From Mangifera indica (Eukaryota; Streptophyta; Magnoliopsida; Sapindales; Anacardiaceae): 64,000 bases of DNA. A program made the translations under genes and the position numbers. Below the pieces are notes generated by a model. That model searched no databases, was not told the DNA's origin, and was given only the letters and a program-made list of their open reading frames with translations. Shown here piece after piece: positions 51,001 through 62,525 of the stretch. How positions within the stretch are numbered: position 1 is the stretch's first letter; every line of letters begins with the position of its first letter. The stretch is from positions 7,083,057 through 7,147,056 of the forward strand of contig NC_058143.1 of NCBI RefSeq assembly GCF_011075055.1, written 5' to 3'.

Positions 51001-54000
51001 TGGTTCCTCGATAGTGTTTGCTCAAGACATATGACCGGAGATATTTCACTTTTCTCGACAATAAGCAAGAAAGATGGAGGACATATCACCTTTGGAGACA
51101 ATGCGAAAGGTAAAATTATTGGCATTGAAGATATTGGTAACAATTCTCATATTATCATTGAAAATGTTCTTTTGGTAGATAGTCTTAAGCATAATCTCCT
51201 TAACATTAGTCAACTATGTGATAAAGGATTTAAAGTCATTTTTGAGCCAAATAGTTGCACTATAGAAAATATGAATGATGGAAAAACAAGTTGTGTAGGA
51301 AATAGAGATGGAAATGTTTACACTATAAATGTAGAAAATGCATCTCATGAAAATCTGTGTTTCTCCACATTGCATGAAAATAGTTGGTTGTGACATAGAA
51401 GATTAGGTCATGCTAGCATGGACTTGATTTTAAAAAATCTCCAAGAAGGAGCTTGTAAAAGGTCTTCCGAAAATAGATTTTATCAAAGATAAAATTTGTG
51501 ATGTATGTCAATTTGGTAAACAAACAAGAAATTTTTTTAAAAGTAAAACTCATATTTCTACATCTAGATCTTTACAACTTCTTTATATTGATCTTTTTGA
51601 TCCTTCAAGAACCGCAAGCCTAAGTGGAAAACATTATGCTTTTGTTATTGTTGATGAATTTCCAAGATTCACTTGGGTACTTTTTCTTGCATCAAAAGAT
51701 GAAGCCCTCTATGCATTTTCAAAATTTGTCAAGAAAATACAAAAAGAAAAAAGAAATGCATATTTCTTGCATTAGAAGTGATCATGGGGGAGAATTTGAA
51801 AATCATTTATTCGAAAACTTTTGTGATGAGCATGGTATTGAACATCAATTCTCTTGTCCTAAAACTCCCTAACAAAATGGTGTTATTGAAAGAAAGAATA
51901 GGACAATTCAAGAGATGGCTAGAACCGTGTTAAATGAAAAAACTTTATCTCAATATTTTTGGACGGAAGCCATAAACACCGCATGCTATGTTTTAAATCG
52001 TGTTTTAATAAGACAATCTTTAGATAAAACTCCATATGAACTTTGGAAAAACAAAAAACCAAATATTAGTTATTTTAAAGTTTTTGGATGCAAATGCTTT
52101 ATTTTGAACACAAAAGAAAACTTAGGAAAATTTGATTCAAAATCGGACATTGACATTTTTCTTGGATATTAATCATCTAGCAAAGCATATAGAGTATTTA
52201 ACAAAAGGACACTAGTAGTTGAGGAATCCATGCATGTTATTTTTTATGAATCTAATCCTTCAACTAATGTGCAAGTTAATATTGATGATGATCAAGTTAA
52301 AAATGGTGACCAAACGGAAATTCATGATTCACCAAATGATGATAAGGATGAAGCAAAACAAGAGCTAGAACATGAAGAAGATAAAGATAAAGATCTTCCT
52401 AAGACTTGGAGGTATGCAAATGCTCATCCTAAAGAATTAATTATTGGTGAGGAAAATCAAGGTGTTAAAACTAGATCATCCTTTAATCTTTGTAATAATT
52501 TAGCATTTCTTTCACAATTTGAACCAAAAACATTTCATGATGCATTAAATGATGAATTTTGGATTTTAGCCATGTAAGAGGAACTAAATCAATTTGAAAA
52601 AAATAATGTTTGGGAACTAGTCCCTCGTCCGGATTATCAATCCGTTATTGGCAAAAAATAGGTTTTTAGAAACAAAATGGATGAATCCGGAGTGGCTGTT
52701 AGAAATAAAGCTAGATTAGTGGCTCAAGACTACAACCAAGAGAAGAGAATAGATTTTGAAGAAACTTTTACACCGGTAGCTAGATTAGAATCCATTAGGA
52801 TGCTTTTGGCATTTGCATGTTCTAAAAATTTTATTTTATATCAAATGGATGTCAAAAGTGCTTTCTTAAATGGATTTATCATGGAGGAAGTTTATGTTGA
52901 ACAATCTCCCGGGTTTGAAAGTCATGATTTCCCAAACCATGTTTTTAAACTTCAAAAAACTCTTTATGGTTTAAAACAAGCACCCCGAGCATGGTATGAA
53001 CGTTTGAGTAAATTCTTGCTTGAAAAAGACTTTTGCATTAGAAAAGTAGATACTACATTGTTTATTAAGAGAAAAGAAAATGATATTCTTTTGATTCAAA
53101 TTTATGTTGATGATATCATCTTTGGATCTACTAATGTCTCTTTGTGTGAAGAATTCTCTAACCTCATGAGTAAAGAATTTGAAATGAGTATGATGGGAGA
53201 ACTCAAGTATTTTCTTGGACTTAATATCAAACAAAGCACAAAGGGTATCTTCATCAACCAATCTTCATACATCAAGGACTTATTAAAGAAGTTTGGCATG
53301 GAAGGACTAAAAGCTTCAAGCACACCAATGAGTTCAACTATCAAGCTCACCAAAGATGAGAGTGGGTCAAATGTTAATGTTAAAATGTATAGAGGTATGA
53401 TTGGCTCTCTTTTATATTTAACCGCTAGTAGCCCGATATTATGTTTAGTGTGTGCTTGTGTGCTCGATTCCAATCATGTCCCAAGGAATCTCATCTAAAA
53501 GCCCTTAAAAGAATCTTCAAATATTTACATGGCACTAGATTTTTAGGGTTGTGGTATCCTAGAGAAACGTCTTTTGACCTAATGAGCTATTCGGATGTCG
53601 ACTTTGCCGGAAGCCAAGTCAATAGAAAAAGTACTAGTGGTACTTGTCATTTTCTAGGTCATGCATTAATTTCATGGTTTTCAAGAAAACAATACTCTGT
53701 AGCTTTATCAACTGCGGAAGTGGAATATATTGTCGCCGGTAGTTGTTGTGCTCAAGCCTTGTGGATGCAACAAACCCTTAGGGATTATGGAGTTAGCCTA
53801 TCTAAAACTCCAATCTTGTGTGACAACACAAGTGCTATTAGCTTATACAAAAATCCCATTCAACACTCTCGAACCAAGCATATAGAAATTAGATATCATT
53901 TTATTCGAGATCATATTCAAAAGGGTGATATTTGTCTTGACTTTGTGTCCATCGAAAATCAACTTGCGGATATTTTTACAAAACCTTGGGGAAGAACGTT

Positions 54001-54013
54001 TTTGCAAAATTAG
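51001..54013 (+). pseudogene. Copia pol, broken (protease, integrase, reverse transcriptase, RNase H)
   Basis: Protease at 51001 reads FLDSVCSRHMTGD; the catalytic D-S-G is D-S-V here. Integrase spans about 51390-52170: VDEF, SDHGGEFENHLF and QNGVIERKNRTI supply the D, D and E positions, but stops and a frameshift split it. Reverse transcriptase (52677-53498) has ARLVAQDYNQ, QMDVKSAFLNG, TLYGLKQAPRAWYE and the catalytic YVDD near 53104. RNase H (about 53441-54013) has YSDVDFAGS, ALSTAEVEYI and ADIFTKPW. At least five breaks mean no complete Pol is made. Confidence 0.88.
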
Positions 54014-55137
54014 ATGTGAACTTAGGATTATGGAATCACCATATTAGCATTTGCGCTTACATATCATTGTGGTTATGGTGTTTTTGCTTGAATTGAAAAT
54101 GTCAATATATGCTTTATGCTTCATTTTAATGTTTGATCATATTTGATGTTTCTTTTTGTATCAATTATTATTGCATTGATTTTAACATGCTTGATTTAAA
54201 TTTTCATCATATTTTTGCATCGAATTACATTGAATTTCATGCATGATTGAATAAACAGTGCATAGTTGAATCATTTGGACTCATATATGTTCAAATTGAG
54301 AAAACAAAATGCATAAAACAAGTTGATCAGAATTTTGCAAATTCGGCTGTTGAATTGCAAAATCTGGTCGACTGGATTTTCTGCAAAATTCGGTCAATCG
54401 AATATGCTAGAATTCGGTCGATCGAATTGGCTGAATTCTAGCGTAAAAAGGGCACTTTTCCTTCATTTTTTTTCTCACAAAATACTTCAACCCTCTTTCG
54501 ATTCTTTCAACCTTTTTTGCTCCATTCTTGCTTAATCCACTTTAAACTCGACATTGTTGCATCAAATCAATTCCCCACATCATTTCTACTTGTTTTAAGC
54601 CAAAATAACCTTCCAAAACACCATATTTTACCCAAAAATTCCCCCAAAATCTCATTAAACCCTAACCCTAGGTTATTTAAATTTCATCCAAAATCCTCAA
54701 ATTTTGTTGAGTTTTCATCAAATTGATCACAGAATCATCACTCTCAGCATCCTTCTTCCAAGTTCCAAGCATCAATTTGTCCACATTAGCTTTCCATCAA
54801 AAACCCCCAAATTCCATACCCATTTTTAGATTTGTTTCCAAAAATACCCCTTCCGATCGACCCTTTTTACTTTCGAATACACCACTGTCATCCTCTCATC
54901 CTCTCCAACTAAGGTGTGCAGTTAGTTTTCCAATTCGGGTTTGTTTGTGCGAAATGATGATTCTGCCCTTATACGTACATTTGACGTAGCATTCCTTTTT
55001 GTCACATTTCATCGTGTTTTGTGTGGTATTTCCTTTCTTGCTCTCTGTTTTATCTTTTAAAAATTTTCAATTTGTAATCTATTAGCATAAGTAGTTAGAG
55101 TTTGTAGTTATTGTGTATCTCCTCGTATTTTGCATTT
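54014..55137. other. Non-coding stretch between pol and the envelope-like ORF
   Basis: AT-rich leader-like DNA. At 54340-54430 it repeats the ATTCGGTCGATCGAAT-type words also found in the LTRs. No coding frame with family resemblance. Confidence 0.5.
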
Positions 55138-56397
55138 ATGGTTGCCACTCGTCGTAGTAGTGCTAAGCTTTCCTCTAGGCCATCTAGAAATGTTAGCACT
55201 AGCTCTTTAGCACCTATTGATCAAGCCGAGCCTTCTGAGGCTTTGTTTGATGAGACTCGTTTTTGTTTCACCCAAGCTGCCGTGACTTTTGCTGAACGTT
55301 ATAGTCATCGTGGTTTGTGTGAAACTCGATGAGTCGATTTTAACTTGCTAGCATAATTCCACTTTAGGCCTCTTTTTGATAGATTTAGATGGACTCGTTT
55401 TGTCACCTTGGGTGGTTTTGTCTATCCTACCTTTGTTCATGAATTTTATGCGAACATGGTGTTTGATCGGCTTTATAATGAAGCCACCTCCTTTGTCCAA
55501 GGCCATGATATTCACTTCTCTCCTGCTAGCCTTAGTGTCACCTTAGGTCTTCCAATTGTTTGTGGTCCTCTTCCCCCCCCCCCCCCCCCCCCCCCCCGAG
55601 GGTGGCATTTTACTGACCCATTATATCTTGATGCCCTTCAAGCTATGACGGGCAATCCTGATCTTGATATAGTCTCTTGTCCACCCCATAGGCATCTCAC
55701 TCTATCAACCCGTCTACTTCATAACATTATCGGCTATACTCTTGCACCAAAATTTGAAAATTTCAATGAAGTCAGCATGGTTGACTTCTATCTGCTCTCA
55801 CATCTCCTTCAGGGGTCTCCTATAAACCTTTGTCATGTCATCTTTGATTTGATGGTCTCCACACTATCTCATCGCACCCATCTTCTCCCTTATGCCCCTA
55901 TTATCACATTGATTCTTTCGGAGGTGGGTGTTTCCTTCCTTGAGGAGCCAGATATCGAGCCAGTCGTTGATCCATATACTACTTCAAACCTCCGTGCTAT
56001 GGGCTTCCGACAACACAATGATGTCTGGCGTCATATTTCTAAGCTAATACCTGGTGGAGAAGAGGCTACCACCGATCTAGGCACTGATATGGATATTGAA
56101 CCCCAGGCACCTGATGCTCCAACTGATACTGATGACACTGACGATGAGGCAGATGAGGACCGTACTTCTGGCAAGAGATCTCAGATGGCTACTGGAGTGA
56201 GTTCATCTGCTAAGCCGACCACCGCCTCAGTTGCTAATCCTATATCTCTTTTATCTACAGAGCTTGCTGAGGTTCACTTGAATTTTGCTGATTTTCGTGC
56301 TAAGGTTCGCTCTAATTTTACTGATGTTCGTGCCAGTATTGTCGATCTTCGAGGAGGCATCACTGAACTTCTTCGTCGTTTTCCTCCACCTTCTTAG
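55138..56397 (+). pseudogene. Envelope-like/plant transposon protein ORF of the SIRE-type element, two in-frame stops
   Basis: Start at 55138 (MVATRRSSAKLSS), serine-rich N-terminus, TGA at 55330 and TAA at 55354 in the same frame, then an open stretch of 329 codons from 55408. This has the usual FVYPTFVHEFYANMVF block, a DIHFSPASLSVTLGLP block, LLHNIIGYTLAPK and a heptad-like C-terminus. Such ORFs after pol in SIRE elements are called envelope-like; their role in plants is unknown, and I see no proof of a fusion or surface protein. A run of 25 C (55573-55597) encodes a polyproline patch. Apart from the two stops the frame is intact. Confidence 0.75.
55573..55597 (+). repeat. Homopolymer run of 25 cytosines inside the envelope-like ORF
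   Basis: An uninterrupted C run, encoding about eight prolines in frame. Such runs slip during replication and are also error-prone in sequencing, so the true length may vary. Confidence 0.85.
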
Positions 56398-56934
56398 TTT
56401 ATTTATATTTTTCATTATCTTTTTGTTATGTATGGACTTTCATTATATACTCTTATTTTGTTGGTTTAGACATTGTCTTTATGCATTGCTATGGTTCTGG
56501 ATGAGTATCGATATATTTTGACATTGTCTTGATGATTATTTTTGGACCATTTTGGTGATCATTTGCTTTTCCCTTATTTTATCTCTTTGCTCATCTCATT
56601 TTATCCATTGCCTTATTCTTTTTTATAATGACAAAAGGGGAGAAAAGTTTGATTGATGGTTGATACTTTCATTTCGTTGATATTGTGGATATCTTGATAA
56701 AGATATGTGTTGTGGATATTTTGATAAGAATATATGTGATTGATGAGATTAATGTTGAACATATTATTATTTGCATATATTCAGGGGGAGGAAACTTGAT
56801 TTTTTAAGGCGAACTCTTGCAAAATTTTTTTAAAAATCAAGTGTTTCTTAACTTCAAGGAAATACATCCATTGATATATTTTATAAAATTCTTTGAAGTG
56901 CATATGTGTTTGTTATCATCAAAAAAGAGGAGAT
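56398..56934. other. Region between the envelope-like ORF and 3' LTR with purine tracts
   Basis: Contains ACAAAAGGGGAGAAAAG near 56630 and CAGGGGGAGGAAAC near 56780, and AAAAAAGAGGAGA directly before the 3' LTR. Multiple purine tracts are usual in SIRE/Maximus elements. Confidence 0.6.
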
Positions 56935-58375
56935 TGTTGACTCAATGAGTCGTTATGCTTTTATTTTGATGATAACAAACTAATATGTCCCTTACCATAT
57001 TAACTAATGATTTTACTTGAATATGTGTTTAGATTGCAAGAATTAATCTAGTGCACTTGAAGGAGTTTCAAGATGAAAATGAAGACAAAGCTCAAATAAA
57101 GAATTCTTGAAGATTTGAAGTAAAACTCAAGTTTAGGTAGACATGTTTGTAATGTGAAGCATTCATTTTGATTAGAATATTTATTTGCATGGGATAGCTC
57201 ACTTGAAAACTCATTTTTATATCTTTCACATTTTGGGTTAAAATATCGTTTTTTAAACTTATTGGGTTAAGCCAAGTTTTTCACTAAAGTTTATTAATTC
57301 ATTTAAAATGATGAAGTTTTGTGAATTACATTTTCATATCTTAAAGTTGGTTTTGAAAGAATTTTCAAAAAAGGGTTAAATTGTCACTTTTCAAAGTTTT
57401 AGGGGTCAAATTGTGATTTTTAAAAATTCAAGCGGTAATATGTAATAAAATTCGGTCGACCGAATTTGACCGATCGAATAAGCTTCTGAATTATCCAGAA
57501 GCCATATATTTTGGCTTCAGAAATTCGGTCAATCGAATTAAATTCGGTCGACCAAATTTTGGTTTGAATTTTTCCAACGGCTAGTGCCACGTAAGCTCCA
57601 TGGAAGTGCCACGTCACATCCGATCGATCGAATTCCATCCGATCGACCGAATTGTGCGTTTTCTGGAAAACTAAAATGGCTATCTTTCTGCACAACGGTA
57701 ACTTTCCTTATTTTCCCCTATATAAACCCAATCAATTTAGTTCGAAAAGGACTTTTGCCACCAAGAACTTTCACATAATTGAGAGCAAATTAATTTTGAG
57801 CTATTTACTTGCAAATTCTTCTCTCTAATCAAAACCCTTGCTCATACACTTTGTAATTTCATTTGCATTGGGTTGTACTAAGTTTTAACTTTCATATACA
57901 CTTTTGAGAGAGATTATATTGCAATTTCATACTAAAATTCGTGTTATAAAAGAGTGAGGTTCACTCTTGGAGAAATTAGAAAATTTCTTGTGAGAGAAAT
58001 TGAGTATTAATATTTGTAAATGTTAACAGCACCTTGGAAGCTATTTTGGTTGTGAAGAAAAGTTTGGTTGAAGTTTTGGTCAACCAAGGATTAGTGGAAT
58101 ACTCCAAGGGAGAAAGCTTGAAGGAGTGGACGTAGGCCGAGTTGACCTGAACCACTATACATTGCGTGTTTGATTTTCTCTTCCTTTAAACTCATACTTT
58201 ATGTTATGTTACTTGATTGTGTTGGTTATTTGAAATATTTTTAGTTATTCTCACAAATTGGATTAAAAATAGGCAATATTAATTGATTTGAATAAATTGT
58301 TCTAATTCTCTAATTAGGTAAAGATTGTTTTAAATTACCTAATTCACCCCCCTCTTAGGTCATTCGATCCTACAA
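56935..58375 (+). repeat. 3' LTR of the SIRE-type element
   Basis: 1441 bp, TGTTGACTCAATGAG to GATCCTACA, followed by the target duplication AGAAT. Carries a cluster of palindromic TTCGGTCGACCGAA-type words at 57448-57655. Confidence 0.9.
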
Positions 58376-58451
58376 GAATGGTTATTAAAAAGGACACGTT
58401 ATTAATATTATAAAACGTGAACTCAATCCAAATCCATCACCTTGAAAATGA

Positions 58452-59305
58452 GGGAAAAAGATTATTTCTTTCCCAAATTTTGGTTGAAATTCAAAATCAT
58501 ATTTGCGACAATTGAAAAGCCCAAACTCCTACCCATAAATCAACTTCTGTTAACTTTTTCTGTTAAATAAGAGGGTAAAATGGTTATTTTACTGTTTATA
58601 TTAAAAAGATATAAAATTTATTACTTCCCCCCAGGTTTTAGAAACTAATATTTTATTCTTACCTAAAGTTTTGAAACTTTGAAAAATAACATTGTCACCC
58701 CTAAACCAGGGTTTCCATATTTTTTAAACTCAATCGCCTTCCATAACTTTCAAAAACAACAGTTTCACCGCTATTCTCCAACTTCAGCTTTCAGCATCCC
58801 TTCTAGCGTCATCTCTGACGTTGTCTCCAACCTCCTCCTTATCTTGGTATGACGATAGGTGATTTAGTGTAGAGATGGAAATCTTTTCATCACACCACCT
58901 GTGATCGCATTAGGAGAAAGCAAAGGCCAGAGAAGACGCTAGAGATGACATCGAAAGAGATGTCAGAAGCTAAAGTTGAAGAGGGGTGAAACTACTATTT
59001 TTTAAAGTTATTGGAGGCGATTGAGCTTGAAAATGAGGGAAACCCCAGGTTTGAGGGTGAAAATATTACTTTTCAAAGTTTCAAAACTTTAGGCATGGGT
59101 GAATGTTGGTTCCTAAATCCTTCAGGGAAAAAGTAATAAATTTTATATCTTTTTAATATAAACAGTAAAATAATCATTTTATCTTCCTATTTAACAAAAA
59201 AAGTTAATAGAAATTGGGTCATAGGTGAGAGTTTGAGTTTTTCAGTTGTCACAGATGTGATTTTGAATTTCAACCAAAATTTGGGTGGGAAATAGTCCTT
59301 CTCCC
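58452..59305. mobile_element. MULE-type MITE, copy 4 of the CAAAGGACTATTT family
   Basis: 854 bp. Inverted arms run through 'ttttggttgaaattcaaaatcatattt' on the left and its complement on the right, ending GGGAAATAGTCCTTCTCCC. Flanks TGAAAATGA (58443-58451) and TGAAAATAA (59306-59314) agree at 8 of 9 bases. Confidence 0.75.
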
Positions 59306-59386
59306 TGAAAATAATGGCATCATATCTCCACCCTTTATCTTTCCTATCTTTATATCTATACCTAATATAAACACTTAATCCCTTTA

Positions 59387-59844
59387 AGGGCATTTGGTAA
59401 AGAGAATTAAAAATTATTCTAATAATCTATTTTTTATTATTTATATTTGGTTTATAAGTAATAAAAAATTTTAATATCTTATATTATTAATAGTGATATG
59501 ACAAATAATATAAAAGATAATCTTCTACCTTAGGCAATTTTGATTTTATTATAACTATATTTTTATTTATTAATTTTTTATGACAAAAATAAACTCATTC
59601 AATTAATATAACAACCAACACAAAAAATATTTTAGAATAATTATATCCAAAAATATTTAAATAAAATAATATATTAGTTCTTTTATTACTTTTAATCAAA
59701 CACAATAATTATATATGTCTACTTATTTTTATAAAATTTTATTAAATATAGTAATTATTTATATATAATAATCTTTTAAATAATTTATTTTTAAGATAAT
59801 CTTCTAATTTTGGTAATGAAATATTTTTTAAACCAAACACCTCT
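59387..59844. mobile_element. Tourist-like MITE, copy 3, inverted
   Basis: 458 bp, TTA on both sides (59384-59386 and 59845-59847). Ends AGGGCATTTGGT and ACCAAACACCTCT. Runs opposite to copies 1, 2 and 4. Confidence 0.7.
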
Positions 59845-60498
59845 TTAATTTTTTTCTATAACAAAACACACATATAAATTACGTATTGTGTATGGTACTC
59901 TTTTCTTCACTTTGTGCTATCTTTGTGATAGATAACTTCTATTCTCTATATATATTTTAGATTTAATAAAACTAAGTACACAAATAATTATATATTATTA
60001 TATAATTAATTATTTTATCTTTAATTTAAAATTGTCTAATCACATAATGATATATTATTATTTTTATATAAAATTATATATTTATTTATATGTATAATAT
60101 TATTTTTTCAGCTATCATTGCACACACACATATATATATAATCATAATGAATTATTTAGTAAAACTAAATATTTTAAATACTTAATTATATATTTATATG
60201 ATATATTATCATATAATTTTAAATTAAATATGATGATATATTATTTAAATATTTGATTGAATAACTGTTTATAATATTGTTGTAAAATATTATGCAAACT
60301 GAATAGAAAATCCGCTAGAATCACAAACTAATAGAAATTGACACGTGCGCATGCCATTAAAATTTTCCCAAAAACCGTCTCAAAATCAATCATTTCTATC
60401 CCCAAGTACTCACTTTACTTCCAGTGCCTCCCATTTCTTGAATATGATTTTGTGTTGGTTTTCAAATCGTGTTGAGACATTGAGCTGTGTTTTGCCAT
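59845..60498. other. Very AT-rich spacer, nothing recognised
   Basis: Runs of TATATTAT-like words, including a (CA)n(TA)n tract near 60119-60140. No gene seen. Confidence 0.5.
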
Positions 60499-60501
60499 TT
60501 A

Positions 60502-60982
60502 TGGGGTGTTTAATTTAAATAATATTTTATTATTAAAATAGAAATATTATCTTGAAGATAGATTATTTAGAAAATTATTGAGTATAAATGATTACTATAT
60601 TTAATAAAATTTGGTAGGTATAAATAATTATTATATTTGGTTAAAGGTAATAAAATATTACTAGTAAATTATTTTACTTAAATGTCTTTGAATATAATTA
60701 TTTTTAAATTTTTTTATATTATTTGTCATATTAATTAAAAATAAATTTATTTTTGTCTCAAAAAATTAATAAATAATAATATAATTATAATAAAATTAAG
60801 ATTATCTCGGTAATCTTTAAATACCTAAGGTGAAGGTGATAATCAGATTACCACTTATATTACCTGCCACATCAACATTGGTAATAGAAGATTACTGTAA
60901 TATTTTATTACTGATAAACCAAACAAGAGAATAAAAGATAGATTACCAAGGTAATCTTAAAAAATTTAAACCAAACGCCCCC
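60502..60982. mobile_element. Tourist-like MITE, copy 4
   Basis: 481 bp, TTA on both sides (60499-60501 and 60983-60985). Ends TGGGGTGTTTAATT and AACCAAACGCCCCC. High similarity to copy 1 across the whole length. Confidence 0.8.
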
Positions 60983-61655
60983 TTAGGGTTTCAAATTATA
61001 TTAAGGTTTGATGAAATCAGAGGCTCTCATCTGTATAGTTTGAAAAAATAATGTTTTACTTATTTGTCAAAATCAATTTTTAATTTTAAAAGTTAAAAAA
61101 TATTTATGTCATTTTATTTAAATATGATAATAAAGGTGTATTGTGAGGTGTGAATGTTATTTTTTAAAAACTTATTAAGGGTAAAAAATATTTTCCCTAT
61201 ATTATTTAAGAAATTATCATATTCACCATATATATTTTAAAAGGGAAATTAAATTAAATGTCTAAAACTAAGGGGGGCTAAGCGAAATTACCCAAAACTC
61301 TAAAGATTAAGTGAAAATGCCCTTTTTTGTTAAATAATCAAATTGCCCTTATATATAAACCAAGAATTTTACATAGCCCTTCCTACATTTCCCACGGATT
61401 CACTGTTGAAGTTCAAAGAAAAAATGGGTCTCTCACAGGTCTTCCATAGGTGCATAAATTTTCATCAAATCTGTCTACTTTTTGTGTTTTTCAACAATCG
61501 AAAATGACAAAGAAGGTTAGTATATCATCATTACTCTTGTTTGAATTAATTTATTGTTAGAATTTTTGAGATTTGAGACAGATTTAAAGATTTGAATTTT
61601 TAGGGTTTTGATTTTAAAAAACGCATAAAATGTTTTGATTTTTGGTTGTTTTGCT

Positions 61656-62525
61656 AGACAAAGGACTATTTCCCACCCATGTTTTAGCCGTTTCTCAATC
61701 ACATACCCACACCAGATGAAAAACCTAATCGCCCACCCAAAGTTTAATCTGTTTGTTTCCACCCACATCTGCCATTAAATAGAGGGGTAAAACCGTCATT
61801 TTACTGTTTATATTCCACTGATTTAATTCTAACGTATTTTCCCCCTACAATTTTAAAAGTTACACTTTACCCCCATCCCTAAATTTTAAAAAGTGACTTT
61901 CACCCCCTCAAATTCCTAATTTTTTTTCATTTTCCCTCCGGCCACCGGCGACGACGTGGCTGGAGGGAGAGTGACGAGGGCTCGTCCATTCTCTGGACGA
62001 CGCTTGTCCCTGGAATGGACTATGATCATCCATTCTCTGGATGACGAAGCGTCGTCCAGAGCGTCGTCCAAAATAGACGACGATTCGTCTTCCAAACTGG
62101 ATGACGCTTCGTCGTCAAGATCTGGAAGACGAAGTGTCGTCCAGATCTGGACGAAACGTCGACTGTTCTGGACGACGGTCGTCCTTCTTGGAACATGATC
62201 GTCGTCCAAAGGTGGTCGACCTCTAGACGAAATCTTCTCAGTCATCGCCGAAAAAAGTGGCTGCATTTCAGGGGGGAAAAGTGAATTTTTTAAAACTTAA
62301 TTCATGGGATAAATGTTAGTTTTTCAAATTAAAGGGGGAAAAATGAGATAAAATTTTAATTATTTAATATTATTGATGAAATTACTAATTTGCCCCTTAA
62401 TCTAACTGAAAAAATGTGGGTGGAAACAAACAAATTAAATTTTGGGTGGGTGATTGGGTTTTTCATCTGACATGGGTATGTGATTGAGAAACGGCTAAAA
62501 CATGGTGGGAAATAGTCCTTTGCCC
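61656..62525. mobile_element. MULE-type MITE, copy 5, nested in the third KI-MULE
   Basis: 870 bp with a perfect 10-bp duplication TTGTTTTGCT (61646-61655 and 62526-62535). Inverted arms start CAAAGGACTATTTCCCACCC and extend well over 100 bp. The core (61940-62240) is CpG-rich, built from GACGACG/CGTCGTCC words, in sharp contrast to the AT-rich surroundings. Confidence 0.88.

Larger units (their letters stand above)
48116..58375 (+). mobile_element. SIRE/Maximus-type Copia retrotransposon with envelope-like ORF
   Basis: 10,260 bp with a perfect 5-bp duplication AGAAT (48111-48115 and 58376-58380). 5' LTR 48116-49118, primer site 49121-49132, gag, pol, envelope-like ORF, purine tracts, 3' LTR 56935-58375. 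Gene order, size and the extra ORF after pol fit the SIRE/Maximus lineage. Gag is one long frame but pol and the envelope-like ORF carry stops, so the copy is defective. The LTRs differ by about 3% over the first 200 bp compared. Confidence 0.9.

Noticed and set aside
55138..56397. An integrated plant virus because of the envelope-like ORF
   Set aside because: The ORF lies within a standard Copia element with LTRs, primer site and target duplication; SIRE-type elements commonly carry such ORFs.
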